Shown piece by piece: positions 9,634-19,694 of a DNA stretch of 64,000 nucleotides (position 1 is its first letter; the number at the start of each line of letters is the position of its first letter). Location of the stretch: positions 77,501 through 141,500 of the forward strand of contig CAJNDS010002290.1 of NCBI GenBank assembly GCA_905221605.1, in the 5' to 3' direction. A program made the position numbers and the translations under genes. Under the pieces are notes generated by a model, which did no database searches, was not told the origin of the DNA, and worked only from the letters and a program-made list of their open reading frames with translations. This DNA comes from Symbiodinium natans. Lineage: Eukaryota; Sar; Dinophyceae; Suessiales; Symbiodiniaceae.

Positions 9634-10140
9634 CAACGTGAGTGTGCGGACGAGGGTCGGACCTGAGGCCCTTGCTGGCGGGGTGGTTTGGGAGCGTTTG
9701 TCTTTCTTCTGTTTGTTTTTCAGCTGGGATGAATCCCAGCGCGGGTCTCAGTTGGCCTAAACCCTTAACCCTAAACCCTAAACCTTAAACCCTAAATCCT
9801 AAATCCTAAACCCTAAACCCTAAACCCCCAAACCCTAAACCCCTAAATTTGTTGCCCTTTATTTGAGCCGAGGCCCTCATTCATCGCCATGGGCTGCTGT
9901 TGCCGGGGTCGGTGCTCATAGCAGAGTCTAAGCAGGCAAAGTCGTTAGGGCTTAGGGTTTATGGTTTAGGTTTAGGTTTAGGGTTTAGGGTTTAGGGTTT
10001 AGAGTTTACGGTGTAGGGTTTAGGGTGTAGGGTTTTTTTGGTTCAGATGGAGCCGAAATAATCACCAGATGCTATCGCCATGTATCCCGTCACAAATCTA
10101 ACTCACCAAAACACCGATGCTAATGCAACAGGCCCACATA
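9634..10140. other. Spacer with short arrays
   Basis: Degenerate C-rich heptamers at 9758-9845 and G-rich at 9945-10035. No supported exon. Confidence 0.5.
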
Positions 10141-10149
10141 TTACATCCG

Positions 10150-10240
10150 ACCCTAAACCCTGAACCCCGAACCCTGAACCCTAAACCCTAAACCCTAAAC
10201 CCTAAACCCTAAACCCTAAACCCTAAACCTTAAACCCCGA
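10150..10240 (-). repeat. CCCTAAA array
   Basis: C-rich heptamers, pure in the middle. Confidence 0.93.
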
Positions 10241-10473
10241 ACACATGGGGCCGAAGGTCTGCCCACACTTCCCGGACAGCCCCAGAAAACCTCCTGAAAC
10301 CCTGCCATTCTGGGCAAGCCCCTGAAGAGTCCCTAGAACAAGTAGCCCTGCCCCCACACCTGATAGGCTTAGGCTTAGGGTGAAGGGTTTAGGGGTTAGG
10401 GTTCAGGGCTGGCATGAGGAGCCTATTTTGGGTCGCCGATGGGTGTGCCTTTCCGAGAGCCCCTTCTTTCGAG

Positions 10474-10536
10474 GACAACGTCCTTCGCACCGGCGCGGCA
10501 GAGTTCGCCGGGCGTGTGGCGGGCCGAGGCCAGGGC
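10474..10536 (+). CDS. Candidate internal exon
   Basis: Acceptor CTTTCGAG, donor GGC|GTGAGA. 21 codons in phase 0: DNVLRTGAAEFAGRVAGRGQ G. G-rich heptamers lie upstream. Function unknown. Confidence 0.42.
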
Positions 10537-10724
10537 GTGAGATCCAAGTGGGGGGAGGGCGCTCTGTGTGGGGATTTGTTTGTCACAAGTGTTCCTTTTT
10601 TTGGGAGGGCCAAACGCCTAAGAAGATAGTCGGTCGGAGGCCCCGATCTGAAAGCAACCGCCCCTTGGAATCGGCCGAGACCACCTGAGCGACAGGCTTT
10701 CGGACGCTCGTGATGCCTGTGCAG

Positions 10725-10763
10725 GAAGTGTCGAAGCCTGACGAGGAGGCGGCACGTCTTCAG
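10725..10763 (+). CDS. Candidate 13-codon internal exon
   Basis: Acceptor CCTGTGCAG, donor CAG|GTCTAG, phase 0 throughout: EVSKPDEEAARLQ. It could follow the exon at 10474, since both are phase 0. Function unknown. Confidence 0.42.
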
Positions 10764-10837
10764 GTCTAGAAGCCCTTGAAAGAACAAGAGCCTTACAAGC
10801 CCCCCAAAGCCCCTACAGGCCCAAAAGGGTGCCCCTA

Positions 10838-10978
10838 AACTCTAAACCCAAACCCCAAACCCCAAACCCCAAACCCCAAACCCCAAACCCTAAACCCTAA
10901 ACCCCAAACTCCGAAACCCCAAACCCTAAACCCCAAACCCCAAGCCCCAAACCCCAAACTCCGAACCCCGAACTCCCA
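10838..10978 (-). repeat. CCCCAAA/CCCTAAA mixed array
   Basis: C-rich heptamers dominated by the CCCCAAA variant, ending just before the exon at 10985. Confidence 0.9.
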
Positions 10979-10984
10979 AAGCAG

Positions 10985-11076
10985 CCACGAGGATTGGATG
11001 ACGGTGTCGGTGCTCCGCCACACGGACTGGGAGCCCAGAGCCGGGGGCCCCAGCACCCCAGGAAGACCCTGGAGGG
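10985..11076 (+). CDS. Candidate internal exon
   Basis: Acceptor CCAAAGCAG. The best frame, with one leading nucleotide, reads HEDWMTVSVLRHTDWEPRAG G. Another frame is open. C-rich array before, G-rich array after (11084). Function unknown. Confidence 0.4.
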
Positions 11077-11083
11077 CTTAGAG

Positions 11084-11380
11084 GGTTTAGGGTTTAGGGT
11101 TTAGGGTTTAGGGTTTAGGGTTTAGGGTTTAGGGTTTAGGGTTAGGGGTTTTTAGGGTCTTAGGTCTGAGGGTTTACGGCTTAGGGTTGTTACGGTTTAG
11201 GGTTTAGGGTTGAGGATTCATAGGGTTCATTGGGTTGAGGGTTTAGGGTTGAGGGTTTCTAAGGTTGAGGGCTTCTAGGGTTGAGGGCTTCTAGGGTTGA
11301 GACTCTAGGGGTTGAGGGTCTAGGAGTTTAGGGTTTAGGGTTTAGGGTTAGGGTTTAGGGTTTAGGGTTTAGGGCGTGGG
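11084..11380 (+). repeat. TTTAGGG array and diverged TTGAGGG/CTAGGG block
   Basis: Pure heptamers at 11084-11145 and 11320-11375. Between them are TTGAGGGTTTCTAGG and TTGAGGGCTTCTAGG units. Confidence 0.9.
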
Positions 11381-11634
11381 CTTCAGGGTTTACAGGCTTT
11401 ATAGGGCTTACAGAGTTTCCAGGGCTGAGGGTGCTTTTTGGGTGTATGGTTTGTCAAGGATTTGTGGGGTTTATAGGGCTTCGGGAGTTTAGGGGGTTTG
11501 TAGTTGGCGTTTCTGCGCTTATGGGGTGGGTTTCTGGGGTTCGTAAGGTTTATGGGGCTTATGCGGTTTATCGGGCTTGTCGGGAGTACATTCCTCTGGA
11601 CCATACCCCCCCCCCTCCTCCAGAGCATTCAGGC

Positions 11635-11730
11635 CCTAAACCCTAAACCCTAAACCCTAAACCCTAAACCCTAAACCCTAAACCCTAAACCCTAAACCCT
11701 AAACCCTAAACCCTAAACCCTAGACCCTCA
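11635..11730 (-). repeat. CCCTAAA array
   Basis: About 13 C-rich heptamers directly before the exon at 11740. Confidence 0.96.
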
Positions 11731-11739
11731 ACGCCTGAG

Positions 11740-11788
11740 GTGCCAGACGAGCTTCAGGAGCTCCAGGCCAGGCTTGGCATTGCGCATG
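11740..11788 (+). CDS. Candidate internal exon, Gln/Leu-rich helix
   Basis: Acceptor CGCCTGAG, donor G|GTCGGG. Reads VPDELQELQARLGIAH, with a leucine pattern typical of a coiled helix. C-rich array before, G-rich after. Function unknown. Confidence 0.42.
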
Positions 11789-11804
11789 GTCGGGATTCGG
11801 GCTC

Positions 11805-12010
11805 GGGGTTTGGGGTTTAGGGTTTAGGGTTTCGGGTTTAGGGTTAGGGTTTAGGGTTTAGGGTTTAGGGTTTAGGGTTTAGGGTTTAGGGTTTAGGGTT
11901 TAGGGTTTAGGGTTTAGGGTTTAGGGTTTAGGGTTTAGGGTTTAGGGTTTTAGGGTTTAGGGTTTAGGGTTTAGGGTTTAGGGTTTGGCTTTTGGGGTTT
12001 AGGGCTAATT
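11805..12010 (+). repeat. TTTAGGG array, about 27 units
   Basis: One of the longer G-rich arrays, nearly pure between 11845 and 11990. Confidence 0.97.
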
Positions 12011-12059
12011 CAGGGTTTAGGGCTCAGGGTTTAGGGTTTGGGTCAAGGCCTCAAGTTCT

Positions 12060-12335
12060 GGTTAGGGTTTCAGGGCCTGAAGGCGTGGTGTTTAGGGTGT
12101 CAGGGCCTCAAGGCCTGGCGTTTAGGGTTTCAAGGCCTTAGGGTTTCAGGGCCTCAAGGTGTTTAGGGTTTCAAGGCCTCACGGCCTGGTGTTTAGGGTT
12201 TCCTGGTGTTTAGGGTTTCAGGGCCTCAAGGCCTGGTGTTTAGGGTTTCAAGCCTGGTGTTGAGGGTTTCAGGGCCTCAAGGCCTAGTGTTTAGGGTTTC
12301 AGGGCCTCAAGGCCTGGCGTTTAGGGTTTCAAGGC
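12060..12335 (+). repeat. Minisatellite of GTTTAGGGTTTC + GGCCTCAAGGCCTGG
   Basis: A 20-36-bp unit combines one telomere-type heptamer with the palindromic word GGCCTCAAGGCC. It repeats about nine times with deletions. Confidence 0.8.
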
Positions 12336-12496
12336 TTGTGTTAAGTGCTTGGTACTACGGCGTGATTGTATTGGTGCATCCGAAGAGAAAATAATGAACC
12401 TTCTATTTTCTTAATGTTATGGGATTCTTTGGGCGGGTGGGTTTTTTCCGTTGCCTAGACACACTGCTGGCCTAGTAAAAGCTCGAACTTGAGATG

Positions 12497-12640
12497 CTGA
12501 ACCCTATACCCGAAACCCGAAACCCTAAACCCTAAACCCTAAGCCCTAAACCCTAAACCCTAAACCTTAAACCCTAAACCCTCAACCCTCAACCCTCAAT
12601 CCTCAACCCTCACTCAACCCTCAACCCTCAACCCTACACC
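12497..12640 (-). repeat. CCCTAAA/CCCTCAA array
   Basis: CCCTAAA units turning into a CCCTCAA block to the right, before the exon at 12655. Confidence 0.93.
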
Positions 12641-12654
12641 ACAAAGAAAGCCAG

Positions 12655-12739
12655 AAGGCAAGGTCCGAGCGCCTGCGCGATGCTACCGCCAACGAGGGCG
12701 TTGCTCCGGAGGCCCATGGCTCACCTGCTTTACCGGCTT
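12655..12739 (+). CDS. Candidate internal exon
   Basis: Acceptor AAGCCAG, donor GTGTAG leading into a G-rich array. Phase 0 reads KARSERLRDATANEGVAPEA then HGSPALPA. Function unknown. Confidence 0.4.
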
Positions 12740-13085
12740 GTGTAGGGTTTAGGGTTTCGGGTTTTGGGTTTTGGGTGTGCGGTTTAATGTTTGGGGTTTA
12801 GGGTTTAGGGCTTAGGCTGTTTTTTAGGGTTTAGGGCTTAGGTCGTTTTTTAGGGTTTAGGGTTTCCGAAGTACAGGTACCTTGTTGGGGTCCGTATTTT
12901 TAGGGAGACTCTGATCGTTTGAGGCAATCACATCTGGGATCTCTTTGATTGCAAACCCCAAGACCCTAATCTAAGGAACCCCCTTCGTTGGGGGTTTAGG
13001 ACTTGGGATGGGTTGCTTGACCTGAGTGATATCCCCGGAGTAGAGTCCTTATGGTTTGTGGTGATGCCTGATCCTTGGGTGGCAG

Positions 13086-13160
13086 GAGCATCGAGACTTC
13101 TCCGAGCAAGCGCGCGGGATCTTCCGCAAAGCGGGGATTGTGCCAGTTGGAGATCGAGGG
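13086..13160 (+). CDS. Candidate exon upstream of the PPPDE exons
   Basis: Acceptor GGTGGCAG. Phase 0 reads EHRDFSEQARGIFRKAGIVP then VGDRG, with a GC donor possible at GGG|GCAGTC. The phase fits the PPPDE-like exon at 13492. It may belong to the same gene, but I do not recognise it. Confidence 0.4.
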
Positions 13161-13491
13161 GCAGTCTGAGACGGAGGTAGGCGTAGCAGCGTAGAACGGA
13201 ATCTTTATGATTTAGGGTTTAGGGCAGCTTGGCAGTTGGAGGAGCTTGGACTGTTTGTCCTGCTCCCACACGATGCAGACAAAAGGTGCGAGATTGGCAC
13301 TTGACGAAGTCAGGACTGTGGGCAACCTAGCGAGGATTGCATACAAAACCACGCTAGAACCCTAAAACCCCAGAACCATCGAACCCTAGAACCCTAAAAC
13401 CTTATATACAACCCTTCACCCTAAGACCCTACAACTCGAACAGCCTAAACCCCAACCCTCAACTCTAAACTCGAAACCCAAAGCCCCTCAG

Positions 13492-16465
13492 AAAACCTCC
13501 GAGGTCAAGTTAGGCGGGGTCTTCCACGTTGCAGTTGAGATTCAAGGCATCGAGTGGTCTGCACCTGAGCGTCCGGGAGTCGGACCACGCCCATGCCATG
13601 AGTGAGTTTTGAGGTTGGGGATTGTGGGTTTAGGGGGTTTAGGGTTTAGGGTTTAGGGATTTCAGGGTTTTAGGGTTTTAGGGTTTAGGGTTTAGGGTCT
13701 TTGGGGGCTGTGGAAGACCCGGTTTTGCGCTTCCGTTCCGCGTGAATTAGCATCGTGACGACATCGGAAAGTGTTCGGATGGCTTGTCGGTTTATAGTGT
13801 TCAGGGTTTAGGGTTTGGGGTTTAAGGCTTAGGGTTTAGGGTTTAGGGTTTCGGGCTCCGAGGTCATATGGCAAGACCTTTACCTCTACCCGGCGTGGGT
13901 CTCAGAGCCGCTTCGCATCGGTCTGGCGCTATATATGGTAACCCTAGACCCTAAACCCTAAACCCCAAACCCTAAACCCCAAACCCTAATATTGATATAA
14001 ACTGTCAAGATAAAAAAGTAGAAATTGTATGTGGTCTTATTCTGAATTTTCCGAATTTTTTGTCTAAACAGCTGACAAGCTGAGTTTAAGTGAATTAAGC
14101 CAAACCACTCTGAGACCAAATGCTCAATTTACTTAAACCTCTCCCCTACCACCCGCCCCCCCCCCCCCCCTCCCCCTCCTCCCCTCACTCCTCCCCCTCC
14201 GCCCCCCTCCCCCTCCCCTCCCCCCCCCCCCCCCTCCCCTCCCCCTCCCCTCCCCCTCCTCCCCTCCCCTCATCCCCTCCTCTCATCCCCTCATCCCCTC
14301 CTCTCATCCCCTGCTCTCATCCCCTCCTCTCCTCCCCTCCTCATCCCTTCCCCAGATCTCTCCTCCCCCAATCTCCCTCACATCCGCCCCCAGATCTCTC
14401 CCCCACCCCCAATCTGCCCGCAGATCTCCCCCCAGATCTCCCCCCAGATCTCCCCCAGATCTCCCCCCCAAATGACCCCCATTCTCTCACCCCCTCCCCC
14501 CAAGAAAAAAAGACACATAGTTAAAAAAACAAAGCGTTTCGGTCAAAACGTTTCGGTCAAAACATTATTGGGACCCAAACCCTATACAATTTCTATAAAC
14601 CCTAAACCCTAGACCCTAGACCCTAGACCCTAGACCCTAGACCCTAGACCCTAGACCCTAGACCCTAGACCATAAACCCTCATCCCTAAACCCTAAACCC
14701 TACACCCTAAACCCTAAACCCTAAACCCTGAGCTCTAAACCCTAAGCCCTAAGCCCTAAACCCTAAACCCCAAACCCAACTTTGGGGTCTGGGGTTCAGG
14801 TTGTTTTCCGGGGCCCACTTGGAGGTTCACGGTACTTATGAACCAACTAGAACTGTACTTATAACCCACTTATAGGCCCCTTAAGTGCCCTAAACCCTAA
14901 ACCCTAAACCCTAAACCCTAAACCCTAAACCCTAAACCCTAAACCCTAAACCCTAAACCCTAAACCCTAAACCCTAAACCCTAATATGTTTGTAAGTACA
15001 GTTATCAGTACAGTTATAATTGGTCAGTAAGTACCATGAACCTCCAAGCAGTGGCAGGCCTGGAGTCTTTGGCGTGCCACCGCGCCGCGATCCGAGTCAC
15101 AGCTTTCGCGAGCTGGGGGCCCGGAGATTCACTTCCTTGAGCTGCTTTTAAGGTTTTCAAGTTTTTTGTTTTTTTGTTGGTTTTGTGTTTTTGGGTTTTT
15201 GGGTTTTGGGGGGTTTTTGGGGGGTTTTGTGGTGTTTTTTTTGGTGGGGGGGGGGGGGGGGTTGCGGGTTTTTGGGGGCTTTTGGGGGTTTGGGGGTTTG
15301 GTATTTTGTGGGTTTTTTGGTGTTTCTGGTTTCGGGGCTTTGTGTTTTGGTTCTTTAGGGATTTAGGGCCGCTCAGGGCTTTAGTTGCATCTCTCGTGGT
15401 CCCAGGCAACACTTACAGACTTACAGGTTCTTGGTGGGGGAGAATCGGGGGAAATAAGTCACTTGAGACACCCATTTAAAATAAAATACCCCTCTATACA
15501 ACCCCTTTAGACAGGGTTGTTTCAAGGGGTATCAGAGACTTCATTGAGTTTTCCCTTACTAAGAACTGCTTCTAAGTCTTCAGCTCCCTTTTCAGCACGG
15601 ACTGGGCATGCCTTCGTCACCGCTGCTCTCCTGCAACGACCGGCTGAGAAGATATGTTTGAATTTGAAATTGTATCTTCACCGATGCCTCAAATTCTATA
15701 TGTCTTGCATACTCTGTGTGCATTGCTTACATTCTACATGTCAAAATGTGCATCATGCATTGTACAAATGTGTTCGATAAGAGAACTTAGGCATTATCTT
15801 TTTTTCGAGAAACTAGCCAAAGGCAAGAGCATGCATATGGTATAGCGAATGGTGTACAATGTGCAGTATATTAGACATGTTTTAACAATCACATCTTTCG
15901 TAGCATGGCATTACTATATGTTATTGCAACTGTATTATCGAAATCTTGTTTGTGTCAGTGTCATATCATCACATCATCATGTGGTTTGTATTGTCAAGTA
16001 ATCAAGTTGTCAGATGGTGACATTGCCATATGGTAACCTTTTGTTAGCGGAGCAGAGTCTAGTATTCTACGATCTCAGTATCCTACAAATATGTTATAGC
16101 ACTTCCTCCGCGCTGGTGAGCCGGCACTCTGAGGACTATCTTCCTTGGATACACGAAGCTGCTTGGCCTCACTTGGCGGTCTGCCAAGGATGGGGATTCT
16201 TTCCCCCCATGTTCAGTCGTCGAGAATGCTTCTCCCCATTTTTCGTGGTCTGTGAGGCAGCTTGCTGGATCAGACCATCTTTCTTGGTGGAAGCTCACTG
16301 GCATCCACTCAAGCTGTCATCTCCCCAAGCCCGAAACCCCAACAAAGCGTCCTCTCCAAAGAATGCTGCCGATGCCGGTTGGGAGCTTAGGTTGTCCATC
16401 GAGTCTGTCAACGCTGTGCTTCGCGACATGATTGAGGCCCGACCGATGCGGCTGCAAGCCCTGAG
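13492..16465 (+). CDS. PPPDE (DeSI-like) peptidase domain, split over three exons
   Basis: Exon 13492-13601 starts after CCCCTCAG and reads KTSEVKLGGVFHVAVEIQGI EWSAP. It ends CATGA|GTGAGT in phase 2. Exon 15058-about 15145 starts after GTGGCAG in matching phase and reads PGVFGVPPRRDPSHSFRE. Exon 16362-16465 reads GWELRLSIESVNAVLRDMIE ARP and ends AG|GTTTTT. GGVFHVAVE..G.EWS followed by GVF..PPR..PSH.FRE and LS...VN.VLR.M is the order of the PPPDE fold, whose histidine lies in the FHV segment. The catalytic cysteine segment (usually NCNHF-like) was not found; an STCCRCF string near 16980 is only a guess. PPPDE proteins act as deubiquitinating or deSUMOylating isopeptidases. The first intron holds a pyrimidine tract and a MITE with an embedded telomere-like array. 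Confidence 0.55.
13625..13860 (+). repeat. Short TTTAGGG arrays
   Basis: G-rich heptamers at 13627-13698 and 13800-13855, within the proposed PPPDE intron. Confidence 0.85.
14150..14510 (+). repeat. Polypyrimidine C/T tract with CCCCAGATCT units
   Basis: About 350 bp almost free of purines on the + strand. CCCCTCC words on the left give way to repeated CCCCAGATCTC on the right. The 134-aa Pro/Ser frame across it is a composition artefact. Confidence 0.9.
14595..14775 (-). repeat. (CCCTAGA)n array then CCCTAAA
   Basis: Ten consecutive CCCTAGA variant units (14606-14672), followed by mixed CCCTAAA. Confidence 0.95.
14817..15048. mobile_element. MITE copy split by a CCCTAAA array
   Basis: The left arm (ACTTGGAGGTTCACGGTAC...) and right arm (...GTACCATGAACCTCCAAGC) match the intact 142-bp element at 20085-20226. 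At the centre, where the intact copy reads AGTGCCCTAATATG, this copy reads AGTGCCCTAAACCC, then about 13 CCCTAAA units, then CCCTAATATG. The array (14889-14985) is thus embedded exactly at the element's own CCCTAA. Confidence 0.8.
15150..15365 (+). repeat. G/T-rich GGGTTTTTGGG tract
   Basis: Irregular runs of G and T with a 17-G homopolymer. It resembles the G-rich strand of telomeric DNA in composition but is not heptameric. Confidence 0.8.
15480..16361. other. AT-richer unique stretch, likely intron
   Basis: Free of telomere-like arrays and of clear splice-framed exons. A 175-codon open frame from 16014 runs into the PPPDE-like exon at 16362, but its upstream part has no recognisable domain. 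It is probably intron. Confidence 0.45.
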
Positions 16466-16494
16466 GTTTTTCTTTGGGGGTTTTGGGGTTGAGG

Positions 16495-16705
16495 GTTTAT
16501 GGTTAGGGTTTAGGGTTCAGGGTTCAGGGTTCAGGGTTTAGGGTTTAGGGTTTAGGGTTTGGGGTTTAGGGTTTAGGGTTGACTCGCAAATCTTGGGGTA
16601 CCTCATGGCATCTCTCCAAGGACTCAAGAGGTCTCCCCAGTATTTTCTAGGGTGTAGGGTTTGGCGTTTAGGGTTTAGGGTTTAGGGTTTAGGGTGTAGG
16701 GATGC
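16495..16705 (+). repeat. TTTAGGG arrays
   Basis: Two G-rich blocks (16495-16588, 16648-16703) downstream of the exon at 16362. Confidence 0.92.
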
Positions 16706-17189
16706 TGCTTATAGTAGATGGATCGGATGGATGGCGCCAAGGGGTTGCCCTTGAATAGCATCTTGGTGGACGCCACATGAACCGGTAGACGAAAACCCTC
16801 CCCATTGCGGCTGCAGCTCCAAACACGGCGGAACCAAGCCATAACACATCATAACTGACTCATCACGTGAAACAACCCCCCCCCCCCCCCGCCGCCCCAA
16901 GATGCACAAAAAGAAACTAATTATCGGAACCGCAAGAAGGGTCAGATCCTTTGCGTTTCACAAAGGTTTCATGTCAACGTGCTGTCGCTGCTTTGAGACC
17001 TCGAGGACTATCCGGGACGAAGTTACGACGTCTTCAAGCAGAGGGCCCGGAGTCACCGGAGTCTGGGGACATGTTCCGATAGCCTATGCAAGACCCGAGG
17101 GACTCCTTACAAGCAAGCTTGCAGGGGAGCACGCTCATCTTTCAGGCAGAGGGACCCCTAGAAGGGATCCTTACTCTTATCCCCCCCCA

Positions 17190-17372
17190 AAAAAACCCCT
17201 ATATACACCTTATAGAATCCCTATATGCCTTATAGAGTCCCTGTATACCTTATAGAGTCCCTATATACCTTATAGAGTCCCTATATACCTTATAGCGTCC
17301 CTATCGACCTTATAGAGTCCCTATATGCCTTATAGAGTCCCTACATGCCTTATAGAGTCTATATACCTTAGT
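17190..17372. repeat. 20-bp tandem repeat CCTTATAGAGTCCCTATATA
   Basis: About nine units with single-base drift (TATAGAGTCC, ATACACC, TGCC). Confidence 0.9.
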
Positions 17373-17544
17373 AGCCTCCAAGTGGTTGAAGAATGCAGAC
17401 TGGCCTGAGGGGTCTAAACCAGCTTCGATGTTCGGGTGCTTGAGAATGAAGTTTCTGGACCCCCTTGAAGGCGGGGGGGGGGGAGGTTTAGGGTTTAGGG
17501 TTCAGGGTTCAGGGTTTAGGGTTTAGGGTTTAGCTGAACCTTAA

Positions 17545-17613
17545 ACCGGCTCTGCTGCCTGCCGGGCTGAAACGGTCCTTGAGGCGCTGAAGGCCGCGCC
17601 CAACAAACAGCAG
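17545..17613 (+). CDS. Candidate internal exon
   Basis: Reads ACRAETVLEALKAAPNKQQ and ends in a good donor, CAG|GTGAAT. The acceptor is not clear. G-rich array before, long C-rich array after. Function unknown. Confidence 0.42.
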
Positions 17614-17644
17614 GTGAATCTTGAGAACTCTTTCATTGATTCCA

Positions 17645-17978
17645 CCCTAAACCCTAAACCCTAAACCCTAAACCCTAAACCCTAAACCCTAAACCCTAAA
17701 CCCTAAACCCTAAACCCTAAACCCTAAACCCTAAACCCTAAACCCTAAACCCTAAACCCAAAACCCTAAACCTAAAACCCTAAACCCTAAACCCTAAACC
17801 CTAAACCCTAAACCCTAAACCCTAAACCCTAAACCCTAAACCCTAAACCCTAAACCCTAAACCCTAAACCCTAAACCCTAAACCCTAAACCCTAAACCCT
17901 ACACCCTAAACCCTAAACCCTACACCCTAAACCCTAAACCCTAACCCTTAAACCCTAAACCCTAAACACCCTAAACCC
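17645..17978 (-). repeat. CCCTAAA array, about 47 units
   Basis: One of the two longest arrays in the window (334 bp). Almost pure, with a few CCCTACA, CCCAAAA and frameshifted units. Confidence 0.98.
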
Positions 17979-18082
17979 TTGTCACCGGACCTGCCATCCG
18001 CGGCCATCGGGCTCAAGCTGCACCGGGAAAGTTGACAAGTCTCACGTCATGGCTGCCAGGCTCTCTTGTGGGAATTACCCCT

Positions 18083-18240
18083 AAACCCTACCCTAAACCC
18101 TAAACCCTAAACCCTAAACCCTAAACCCTAAACCCTAAACCCTAAACCCTCAACCCTAAACTCTATACCCTCAACCCTCAACCCTAAACCCTGACCCCAA
18201 AGCTTAGACCCCATACCCTCAACCCGAAACCCTAAGCCCA
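18083..18240 (-). repeat. CCCTAAA array, degenerate right end
   Basis: Pure to about 18145, then CCCTCAA, CCCTATA and CCCGAAA variants. Confidence 0.95.
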
Positions 18241-18428
18241 AGCATGGGTAGAAGTCCGTCCTTTAGAGGGTTACTGCCGTCTCATGTGGCGGGGGCCTGG
18301 TGTTTGAGACCCTTGTAACATTCTAGGCTGCCTTCCTAGCTTAGGGTTTTAGGGTCTAGGGTTTAGGGTTTGGGGTTTAGGGTTTAGGGTTTAGGGTTTT
18401 GGGCTCAGAGTTTACCCAGCCCTTGCAG

Positions 18429-18513
18429 GGAAGTACGGCAGCACATGGACTACGAAGAGCTGCAAGTCGATGAGGAGGAGTGTAGAGCCAGGGGACAGAC
18501 ATGGAAGATGTAA
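18429..18513 (+). CDS. Candidate (possibly terminal) exon, acidic
   Basis: Acceptor CCCTTGCAG. The frame reads EVRQHMDYEELQVDEEECRA RGQTWKM and meets TAA at 18511. If real, this could end a gene; alternatively splicing continues to the exon at 18801. G-rich heptamers follow immediately. Function unknown. Confidence 0.42.
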
Positions 18514-18660
18514 GGGTTTAGGGTTTAGGGTTTAGGGTTTAGGGTTTAGGGTTTAGGAGCCGTGGAGGATGCGAGGGTGCGAGTAAGGGGGGTATAAGGG
18601 GGGTGAGAAGGGGGGGGGGTGTTAGGGGGGCCCCTAAACCCTGAGCCCTCAACCCTCAAC
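18514..18660. repeat. TTTAGGG array meeting inverted C-rich array
   Basis: G-rich heptamers (18514-18556), a G-rich spacer, then GTTAGGGGGGCCCCTAAACCC near 18620-18640: a head-to-head G-to-C junction. Confidence 0.85.
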
Positions 18661-18800
18661 CCTCAACCCTAAACCCTTAACCCGAAGCCCTTATCCCTAA
18701 ACCCTAAACCCTCCGAAAAACCTTAGACCCTAGAAACCCTAAACCCTGAACCCTAAACCCCAAACCCTACACCCCCATGTTCTCTCCCTCGGGTTTCCAG

Positions 18801-18886
18801 GAGGGCTTGGATGTTGCGTCTTCAGAACCTGCTCGACGTGGAGGCGGGCCAGCTTCTTGTCCACAGCTCGACCACGTTGCCAGGGA
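18801..18886 (+). CDS. Candidate internal exon
   Basis: Acceptor CGGGTTTCCAG. With one leading nucleotide it reads RAWMLRLQNLLDVEAGQLLV HSSTTLPG. All frames are open, so the frame is a judgement on composition. A G-rich array follows. Function unknown. Confidence 0.38.
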
Positions 18887-19349
18887 GTTTAGGGTTTAGG
18901 GTTTAGGGTTTGGGGTTTGGGGTTTAGGGTTTTTGGGTTAGGGTTTAGGCTGATTTGGGCCAACAGGAACAGGCACAAGCAGAGGAGAAGGGTTTTTGTG
19001 GTTGAGGGATTCTCCAGCCAGTTGCATGCTCCAGCGGTCATTCGCTGTTACATCTGGAGATCTGGAGTAAAGCCTCCATGGCTCACCAGGCATGATGACT
19101 TTAGGGTTGAGGGTTTAGGGTTTAGGGTTTAGGGTTTAGGGCGTACACTGTGGCAGGGCCACAAGAGTCTCTGAACATAAGCAGCTCGCTCTGCGTTGGA
19201 AATCTCACTGCTGCAGCTAGCGCTGGACAGGCGGCCTTGCTTAGGATAGAAAAACATACTCATATGGGTATGTCCAGAAATAGAGGTACCCCATTTATAC
19301 CCCCCCCCCGCCACCCCCAAAAAAAAACCCCTTAACGGGTGTACCCTAA

Positions 19350-19432
19350 ACTCAAGCCCCCCCAGATAGTAGGATTCCCTGAGAATAAGGACCCATATTG
19401 TAGCCCCCGGTATTTTAACGGAACCCCACCCA
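19350..19432 (-). mobile_element. Dispersed short element, CTACTATTTGGGG family (reverse)
   Basis: CCCCAGATAGTAGGATTCCC and AATAAGGACCCATATTG match the family in reverse. The element borders a C-rich array. Confidence 0.5.
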
Positions 19433-19682
19433 AACCCTAAACCCTAAACCCTAAACCCTAAACCCTAAACCCTAAACCCTTAACCCCAAACCCTAAACCC
19501 TAAACCCTAAACCCTAAACCCTAAACCCCAAACCCGAAACCCTAAACCCTAAACCCTAAAGCCTAAACCCTAAACCCTAAACCCTAAACCCTAAACCCTA
19601 AACCCTAAACCCTAAACCCTAAACCCGAAACCCCAAACCCGAAACCCTAAACCCGAAACCCCAAACCCGAAACCCTAAACCC
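19432..19682 (-). repeat. CCCTAAA array, about 35 units
   Basis: Long C-rich array ending in CCCGAAA/CCCCAAA variants, 12 bp before the start codon proposed at 19695. Confidence 0.97.
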
Positions 19683-19694
19683 GATGGGATGGCA

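Noticed and set aside
14120-14524. 134-codon Pro/Ser-rich frame
   Set aside because: Product of the polypyrimidine tract. No real protein composition outside it.
16975-17005. STCCRCF string as the missing PPPDE catalytic cysteine segment
   Set aside because: No splice signals frame it and the phase to the exon at 16362 is unproven.
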